DNA of 64,000 nt from Salvia splendens. Its lineage: Eukaryota > Streptophyta > Magnoliopsida > Lamiales > Lamiaceae. Position numbers and translations under genes: made by a program. Position 1 is the stretch's first letter; the number at the start of each line of letters is the position of its first letter. A model generated the notes under the pieces. That model made no database searches. It was not told the origin of the DNA and saw nothing but the letters and a program-made list of their open reading frames with translations. Shown piece after piece: positions 56,480 through 64,000 of this stretch. Where the stretch lies: the NCBI RefSeq assembly GCF_004379255.2, contig NC_056039.1, positions 7,862,501-7,926,500 on the forward strand, in the 5' to 3' direction.

Positions 56480-57493
56480 ATTTATCGGTGGACCCTAGTA
56501 GTATAAGTTGTAAATAAATTGATATATCAGGTAATGAGCATTTTTATTGCAAAATATAGACCATGAACATTTTGTATGTACGTAATGAATTACCTCCTTG
56601 TAATGAATATTACAAGTACATACAATACAATTTTCGTGATAAGTGTATAAAATGTTCATGGTTAGTAGTTCTACGATAAAAATTATAGTTATGAAATGAT
56701 TACAATACTATAAGGGCATGCACAAAAATTTAATAAGGGAAATATGAAGAATGATCGGGTCTTGAAAGAGATTACGGAGTATTTGTTTCAAAGACCAATA
56801 ATTTCTTAATATTTATAGCCGAAAAAAGTTACTCGAGACAATGTTATGCATTAGGTGTTAATTTAGACAATTTTCTGCATCTGCTTTTCGACCTATATTT
56901 ACATAATACTCATTTTGTGCACATATTATGTTATATTGTACTACTACTATATAGAGTGCTCGAGTAAATTGTGGTATACAGTTAAAAATTTAAGGGATAT
57001 TAGCATTTAATTTAATGGAATCTTCAAAAATATTATTTTTTCATGAATTTTGAACTTCACATATAACGCTATTCATTTAAATAGTTGTTGAATTTTTTTC
57101 ACCGGCGACAAAATACAACTACATTAAAATGAAATGGATAACCATATCTGAATATAGGGAACTTTGTAATTGCATCACTATCATTTTTCAGCAGTAATTA
57201 TATCTTATGTGATGTAATAACAAATGAAATGCTGCCGAATTTTATCACTATTGGAAAAAATTGAACAACTATTTAAGTTTGTGATATTATAAAAGTTTAA
57301 AGTTGAATGGAAAAGACAAAGTTGTAGAAAGTTATGTGATATTAGGTGTCAATATCCAAAAATTAAATACTCTCTCTGTCCCATAAATATATGGACAATT
57401 GAAATGACGATGGAAATGTACAATTGGTATAATAGAGAAGATGAGAATAGTAATTAAAGTAATGTTATTGGATAGTGAGACACATATTATTAT

Positions 57494-57730
57494 TACTCCC
57501 TCCGTCCCACTTAAGATGACACATTTCCTTTTTTTGGAAACTTTTTCTCTACAATTAATACACTCAACCACTTTTTCTCACTCCTATTAAAATATTCATC
57601 TTTTTTTCTCTCTCTATTTTAATACTTACACCAACATTTTCTTTCTCCAATTAAACACATTAATCATTAACTCATAAAATCTCGTGCCGGCTAAGGAATG
57701 TGTCATCTTAGCCGGGACGGAGGGAATAGT
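57494..57730. repeat. Stowaway-like MITE
   Basis: TACTCCCTCCGTCCCACTTAAGATGACACATTCC-type left end faces GGAATGTGTCATCTTAGCCGGGACGGAGGGAATA; about 237 bp. Confidence 0.88.
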
Positions 57731-58701
57731 ATTTAATGAGTTATAATGATGGACTATAATTATATATAAATTGATGTATATTAATAATAGGTGGGTGACA
57801 ACTTTTCATAAATCCAAATACTCATATTTTTTTAGGATTGAAAAAAATGGGAAGGGTAAATATTATTTTATTAAAATAAAGATAATGTTGAGTTTTTTGT
57901 CCGATAGTAGGAGTGGGGCAAACTGTAACCAATAGCGACAGAGATGTGATGACGTCACTCCATCCATGCGGTTCTCAATTTTTTTATTCCATCTCGATCT
58001 TATGTGGACGGCCACGATTTATTTGAACTTATGGTTGTTTTTGTCGCCATTCATCGCCAACTTAAAACGCGGTATCACCAAAATATCGTATCACCATTCA
58101 TCTCGCCGCTCCAATTTGTTTAATATGTTCTGTTAAAAATCTAGAGTATAATTATAAATTTTCTTTTTGTTTATATTTAATGCTTCTGGAAATTGGTAAT
58201 TAATTAATACTAGTATATGTATTTAACATGATTATAAACGTTAAAATTTTTATTTTCTAAATTTATGCGATTTGACCAGTATAAAACTTAGATTAAAATT
58301 ATGGGAGTACTGAAAATTTCACATTCTACTCCTAGTTGAAAAGTGTGTCACATCTATCTGCGTACATTGATAAAAAAAATACTGAGTATTCAAAATTTTA
58401 CATTCTGAAAGTTTGTCACCTTTGTCTGCGTAAATTTAAAATTAGTACTCCCCTATGTCTTCCTATGCACATATATTAAAAAAAAGTCTACCAAAACTAC
58501 CCTCAATAAATATTGGCTGAATAGTGAACAATAAAAATGTGAATTTTGAGGTGACTTAATCAGGGACAGTTATGGATTTATGAAGTGAAAATGTCACAAC
58601 GACAGATATTCATATTTGTATAAGAACTTTATCTAAAGGTATTTCTGAATAACCGTTGTATATTATTCATGATAAGAAAATATGTGCTATGATTAATCTT
58701 T

Positions 58702-58960
58702 TACTCCTTCCGTTCCACAGTAGTAGGGTCATTTTGTCATTTTGATATGATCTATATTAATAGAGTTATTTGTCTTTTTAGTAAAAGTTAACACATTTTT
58801 CCACACCTATTTTACTCTCTCTTACTTTTTTCCCTCTTCATATCTCTCTACCTCTTTCATTTTTCACTTTATTTTCCCTTTACTTAACTCACCTAACACA
58901 ATTTTTCTTAATCTTCGTGCCGAAAAGAAACACCTCCATTACTATGGAACGGAGGGAGTA
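58702..58960. repeat. Stowaway-like MITE
   Basis: TACTCCTTCCGTTCCACAGTAGTA faces TTACTATGGAACGGAGGGAGTA; about 259 bp. Confidence 0.85.
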
Positions 58961-60045
58961 CTAATTTTCTTAAAGAAAATGACATTTTATTTGTAAATAA
59001 TCTTTTGTAATTTTAATATTTTCATTTGATTTTGTTCGATTAAGTATAAAATACCATCGTTATTCCACCAAAATTGTTCGGGTTCTTGAGCTTTAATTCA
59101 ACAAAACTATCATTTTTTTATTAGGAATTATCCTTGAAGAAATTATCATTTCAATTTATTCTTTAAAAACACTCTTAAATTTATAAGTTTTCCGCAACCA
59201 TTTGACATTTGAAGAAATATATTTGCTTCACTGATAAAATGAAGTTATTCGGGTAATCACGCTTTATTAGGAACTATTAAGTATAACCTTTAAGAACATA
59301 AAATTAACACACATTTTTTTTTTTTTGGAAATAGATCTCAATATTTGAAATTTGAATTACTAGTTAAAAGTGAAGCATCATATCAAACAAATAAATTGGA
59401 TTTATTCGTCGTACATTATTCTATAAATGTCGTTGAGGAGTATAGTTTTAATGTTGTCAGGAAATAACTCACGGTCTGAAATGTATCTTTTACCTATTAA
59501 ATCAATAAAAGCCATTAAAATTCAGATGAGTACTGAAGAGCAATGTTACACCATTTTCAAAGGTCTCATCAGTCCCTCAATAAGCTAAAAATTAATAATC
59601 TGAGTAGTGAGGACCAAACTAGCCACATAAATGTTAATGAACATGCATTTTATTTCTAAGCTACTACACCTAATTCCTAAACCTAGTGTTACTTTTTTCC
59701 AACAATCTGAGCCCCTACCAAAATTAGTGCACATTTTCCATAATTCAAGTTAAATTCAATAGCATGGTCATTTTGGGCCACTATGTAATATTTGTGAAGT
59801 CAATAATTATGAACTTCGACTTAAAACTTAAGCCCAACTCAAAAAAAACAAAAAGCTTGAAAGTAGTGGCCCAAAATATACTTATGAAATACTAGTCTTT
59901 AAGATATACTGCAATTTGTATAGTTGCAATTAGAACCAAGGCAAAACTAACTTATCTCGGTGAAAGCAGGATAGGCTACAGCTAATAAAATGCAGAAACA
60001 TGAACACTAAGACAGAATATCATTTATAAAGAAAACTAACACACC

Positions 60046-60900
60046 TAGGGCTGGGAATTCGGTCATCGGTTAGTCGGTTAACCGATAACCGAACCGAAAA
60101 ATTCGGTTCTCAGTTAACCGATAACCGATAAATTCAGTTATCGGTTCGGTTTCGATTCCCGTTTTAAGCCACGATCGGTTATCGATTAACCAATAACCGA
60201 TCGGTTATACACAAAAGAACCAAGGGAACCGAAATTAAAATTCCCCAATTCCTATTATTTATTTTCCCTCAAAAATTCTTTTATTATTTCCCTAATCAAA
60301 ACATTATTTCCCACTTCCCAACCCTACACACGCTGCTGAATCTGGAGACTCCAACACCGCCGCATTCTGCCACTCTCCTTCTTCCCAGCGCCCGGCGATT
60401 CCTCCCCACCGGCCGGAGACTCCTTCCCAGCAGCGGCGGCGACTCCTTCCCTTCCCAGCGGCGGGTTCTCCTTCTTCCCAGCACCAGCGACCACTTCACC
60501 TTCCTCCCAGCAGCAAGCCCGACCAGCAGCAGCGGCTCTCATCCTCCCAGCGGCGGCATTGTAGCGTATTATAATAGGTTGTTTTTAATTTATAATACGA
60601 AATATAAACATAATTATTTCTACAAACATAAGAAAAACAAAGAGCATTGTAGCGCAAGTGGCAGGCTGGCCATTTTTCTCACACATTGACTAGGGATCGA
60701 ATCCCAGCAACAACTTGTTTATTTTTTTTTTCCAATTCGGTTTCTATCGGTTAGAACCGAACCGAACCGTGTAAAATCGGTTCCTAACCGAACCGAACCG
60801 ATTCCTTCTCGGTTCCGGTTCCGGTTCTTCATTTTCGGAAAATTGGGGAGTCGGTTAACCGAATTTTCGGCTAATCGAACCGAACCGATTCCCAGCCCTA
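60046..60900. repeat. hAT-like MITE with near-perfect 8-bp target duplication
   Basis: Termini TAGGGCTGGGAATTCGGT and ACCGATTCCCAGCCCTA; subterminal arrays of CGGTTAACCGAT / AACCGAACCGA motifs. Flanks AACACACC (60038-60045) and AACACAAC (60901-60908) match at 7 of 8 bases, as expected for hAT insertion. Interior has GC-rich low-complexity DNA (60340-60560) and a tRNA-like segment; no transposase. Confidence 0.85.
60641..60725 (+). repeat. tRNA-like (SINE-type) segment with A and B boxes
   Basis: TAGCGCAAGTGG at 60650-60661 fits an internal Pol III A box and GGATCGAATCC at 60694-60704 fits a B box, 32 bp apart, followed by a T-rich tract from about 60717. No tRNA cloverleaf closes around it, so it is a SINE-like fragment and not a tRNA gene. 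Confidence 0.55.
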
Positions 60901-61291
60901 AACACAACAATCACATGTCATCTATGGTATTACTAGCAGAAGCTACCAAACCAGTCACATCAAATCTTGATTGAATACAAGGTAGTCAAGGGCAATAGTA
61001 CTTGCGTAATAGGATTGGTACACATGGTCATTAATTTAAACATTTCTAAAGAGCAATAGCCTCCAAAGCTTAGGAAAATATACATGATGATAACCTCCAT
61101 TCATTCTTCAAGTGCAGAGCTGGAGAAATATATATCCCTCATCCCTGTCTATCCTGCAGACACCAAAAACCAAGAGAATTACTATCTGAATCAAGTCCTA
61201 CAAGAAAATAAACGATTGAGCAATAACAACACACTTGAGCAATAATTTAGCAAATTAATTGAGCATATAAGTTCATCTAAACCATAGACTG

Positions 61292-62001
61292 TAGGGCTGT
61301 CCGAATGGGTATCCACAGTTACCCAGAAATTGGGTACCCGAAAAACCTGAATCCATGGCATTCCACTTTAGTTCTTTGAAAACCAAAATCACCCAAGTTT
61401 CCAAAATCCAAGCAAAATCAAAATCGCACCAAATTTCGATATATTAGGCTTTGATGTACCAGTGCTTTGGATTTCTCATTTTTAATAGTATTAGTTAAAT
61501 GTCTACTGCGTCTTTGATGCAAAGCAAAATCGCCCAAATTTTCAAAATCCTGAAATCAAAAACCTTTTCACATCGCTTCTCTTCAGCTTTCTCTCACTAC
61601 CACTTCACTCTTCACACGTATAGAAGATAGGAAAATGAACAGAACAGGACTGAATTCAGTCTCATGGCCAATTAATTCCCTTGTAGTCGAAGCAGCATTT
61701 TCAGGTCCAGGTGGCATAAGCCTCTCTCAGGTCCAAGCTGCGGCGGTTGGAGGTGGTGTCCCGTGACTCGTGAAGGGGATGGGGGAGAGACTACAGAGGC
61801 ATGCAAGAGGCAGAAATGGGATGGGGACGTCGACTTTCTTCTAACATACTACTAAATCCCTAAGCTGAATTAATTGTAATTATTTAATTTTAGTTATCCA
61901 ATCAGGTAATTGGGTAATCTGATTACCCGAACGGATAGCCCGATACCCAACAATATTCAGATCGGGTCAAGTACTACCCAATATCAGATTGGACAGCCCT
62001 A
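61292..62001. repeat. hAT-like MITE with TAGGGCTGTCC termini
   Basis: TAGGGCTGTCCGAATGGGTATCC faces GATATTGGGTAGTACTTGAC...TTGGACAGCCCTA, with GGGTACCCG / CGGGTAATCTG-type subterminal motifs; about 710 bp. Flanking CATAGACT and CATAGAGC are a partial 8-bp duplication. Confidence 0.75.
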
Positions 62002-62944
62002 ACATAGAGCTTGCATTCCCTGACATTTTAGTTTGATGATAGATTTCCAAATTGTGGGATTATAAAAAAAATAATGTAAATTTAATGATGTGATTAGTAG
62101 TAAGAAACTAAGAATTCATTAGTTAAACTATCATTCCAAAAGCATTATATGATAACAGTACAAAAAGCATCATACATTTGGACCTTATAGGCACAAGAAA
62201 TTTTGTTTTGCGTGTATGGCAGTTCATTTCAAAGAGGAGAATTACAGGGGTGATATGACAAATTAAAATCTAGCATATACGCGCAGAGTTAACTGTGTTC
62301 TTAAGCAGCACTTAACCAAGTCATTTGGTATTCAGCATCCCTATTCCCTACCAAACCCAGGAATATGTGATTTCAAACAAAGATAGAACTTTTAGACAGC
62401 ATAACGAACCCAACATAGGCAAGGCATGCATTAAACTTCCAATCTAAGATGATGCTAGAAAACCCTAAGGAGGGGCGGGAGCAAAAAAGAGTTCAAGCTA
62501 TTCTAGTGTTTACCCTGATGGATTGATTAATTTTGAACTTGTTTTATCATCTTATCCTTTAAATATTCAATCATATGCTTTATGAATCTATCCTAGCACT
62601 TAAAGCAAACGCCCCCTAACTCTCTTGGTGAATAATCTTTAACAAATATTGGTAGATACAACCTCGGAGAGAACTTGACAATATGTAGTTTCGGAAAGTA
62701 CTCTAATCACACACCCTATTCATCTATATAAATGTTTTAACCTAATCTAAATTCGATGAGCTTCCAAAATTCAAGCACAAGCGCACACAAACAGTAGCTA
62801 CTGCATCTAGTAAACTAGGCCATGTTTAGCATAAGCCGCAACGCGATTCAAACAAGAAAGAGGAAAATCACGATTGAAATTCTGAACCGAATCAGCAGCA
62901 ACTAAGAGAGAATTGGGGGTGGGGTTACCAGAGAGGATTGGGGA
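62002..62944 (-). other. 3' side of UBL5
   Basis: AT-rich region downstream of UBL5 on its strand. A donor-like CTCTG-GTAACCCC on the minus strand just after the stop codon hints at a 3' UTR intron. No other gene seen. Confidence 0.35.
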
Positions 62945-63166
62945 CTAGTTGTAATAGAGCTCGAGGCCCATTCCGTCGTGGATCTCGTAGTCCTTGAGGG
63001 TGATATGGTCCTTGTAGACGGTGTACCATTTCTGGATCCTGATCTTGTCGGCGCGAGTCCCCGTCTGCGCCGCCACAAGCTTCTTAAGGTCGCCGATCGT
63101 GTCGTCGTCGTTGCACTTGACCCGGACCTTCTTCCCCAGTCGATCGTTCAATACCACCTCAATCAT
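62945..63166 (-). CDS. UBL5: Ubiquitin-like protein 5 / Hub1 (73 aa)
   Basis: Single coding exon of 73 codons on the minus strand. [69 protein letters not shown] cover the whole conserved fold. As in all UBL5/Hub1 proteins the tail ends in a Tyr-Tyr pair plus one residue, not Gly-Gly, so it is not conjugated like ubiquitin; it binds spliceosomal proteins non-covalently and supports pre-mRNA splicing. Length is exactly that of the family. The 5' side on its strand shows a TTTGCAG acceptor-like motif about 15 bp before the ATG, suggesting a leader intron. Confidence 0.95.
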   Translation of the reverse strand: MIEVVLNDRLGKKVRVKCNDDDTIGDLKKLVAAQTGTRADKIRIQKWYTVYKDHITLKDYEIHDGMGLELYYN

Positions 63167-63551
63167 GTTTACACTTCCTCTGCAAACCCTAGAACGTGGA
63201 ATTCTGGCCCCTTTTCTTCCTATTTATTCAAATTCTAACGCGGAATTCTGGAATCTGATCCGGTCCACACCAAACCGATGCTACCCATATTAATATTTTA
63301 TAAATAGACCATATTTATTATTTTTGAATTAATTTTATTTAAAAAAACTTTTTCTCTTGGCACAAGTTATAAGATATAGTAATAGAAAGTGGATTAATTG
63401 AAAAAGTAAGTGGAAAATGGGTCCAACTTTTATATATTTTCTCTGTCACATAATAGACGTCATACACTTATACTTTCCTTTTTAGTTTTTTTCACAAAAA
63501 ATATCACATTTCCTTTTTTGGAAAAAAGTTTCTCTCATATTAATATAAATA
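63167..63551 (-). other. UBL5 upstream region
   Basis: Leader and probable promoter of UBL5 (minus strand), AT-rich beyond 63290, with a partial MITE end near 63440. No other feature seen. Confidence 0.4.
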
Positions 63552-63782
63552 TACTCCTCATGTCTCATATTACTCGCACTTTTCATTTTAGGCAGTAAAT
63601 TTGAGATTGATTTTTTAATGTAATTAAGTTAGTATTTTTAGTGTAGTGAGAGATCATTTAATAAGGAAACACTTAATTAATTATAAATATTTTAATTAAA
63701 TATTGTAATCTTACTTAAAATATAAGTAGTTTGGGACGAGCCGAATTAGAAAAGTACGAGTAACATGGAACGTATGGAGTAC
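63552..63782. repeat. Stowaway-like MITE
   Basis: TACTCCTCATGTCTCATATTACTCGCACTTTTC faces AAAGTACGAGTAACATGGAACGTATGGAGTA; about 231 bp with TA ends. Beyond it, to the window end, AT-rich DNA with another partial MITE. Confidence 0.75.
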
Positions 63783-64000
63783 TATTTCTCTCTTCACTTA
63801 ATACACAAAACAACCTCTCTTAGAACCTCGTGTCATTCCTCAAGTGTGTCATATATTATAGCACAGATGAAGTATTAGTTTTATAATGTTATGTGAGAGA
63901 AAATGGATTAGTGTGGAATCGTGTGGTCCACTACCAAAATTAGTAAAAAGTAAAAGTTGACAAATTTTTATGAAGGGATAAAAATGGAAATAAGTGATAA

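Larger units (their letters stand above)
53206..60045. other. Long AT-rich intergenic region with MITEs
   Basis: No convincing gene over 6.8 kb. Contains a GGGCAGGGCA short tandem near 53905, several Stowaway-like MITEs listed separately, and AT-rich DNA. Short open frames (for example 55361-55564 minus, 53902-54084 plus) show no domain or splice context. Confidence 0.5.

Noticed and set aside
60296..60542. Minus-strand frames in the hAT-like MITE
   Set aside because: Gly/Arg/Ala-rich low-complexity sequence inside a transposon.
60641..60725. Functional tRNA gene
   Set aside because: A and B boxes present but no acceptor or anticodon stem can be formed.
1..64000. CRISPR arrays, operons or rRNA
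   Set aside because: No regularly spaced repeats with unique spacers and no rRNA signature; the DNA is clearly plant nuclear.

Overview
The window looks like a nuclear contig from a core eudicot plant. It has intron-rich genes with GT-AG splicing and classic plant families (ARF10/16-type auxin response factor with a miR160 site, MS1-type PHD protein, plant tyrosylprotein sulfotransferase, plant GATA factor). Spacers are AT-rich and full of Stowaway-like MITEs, a Helitron and several LTR elements. The style suggests an asterid, perhaps Lamiales, but the sequence alone does not settle the species. All gene models below were read by hand from splice signals, reading phase and family conservation.

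Layout. 1-1190: remnants of Ty1/Copia elements in opposite orientations around a 201-bp LTR. 1280-18926: a tandem array of cinnamoyl-CoA-reductase-like SDR genes. Copy 1 is frame-disrupted, copy 2 is intact, an exon-5 relic lies at 6.1 kb, and copy 3 is intact. The array is interrupted by an MS1-like PHD-finger gene (7353-9396) and by a 5.7-kb gag-only LTR element (9732-15437) that carries a 2.5-kb Helitron. 19799-22646: a GILT-type thiol reductase with two candidate first exons, one encoding CPYC and the other CPYS. 22891-24643: a small non-autonomous LTR element with a perfect CATAT target duplication. 26066-31089: TPST, 12 coding exons, 502 aa. 33148-36261: a GATA factor in which a whole phase-0 exon is duplicated, so the model has two zinc fingers plus in-frame repeats. 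43286-45674: a young minus-strand LTR element with a repeat-bearing Gag-like reading frame and GGTAC target duplications. 45867-46615: a decayed PIF/Harbinger transposase. 50350-53021: an ARF16-like gene. 62945-63166 (minus): a UBL5/Hub1 gene. The remaining spacers hold MITEs and AT-rich DNA.

I see no operon-like pathway. The genes act separately: SDR reductases in specialised metabolism, MS1 in tapetum and pollen wall formation, GILT in secretory-pathway thiol chemistry, TPST in Golgi peptide-hormone sulfation, GATA and ARF in transcription, and UBL5 in splicing. The observations most worth following are the CXXC/CXXS first-exon pair in GILT, the two-finger GATA created by symmetric exon duplication, and the Helitron whose removal restores an open frame in its retroelement host.
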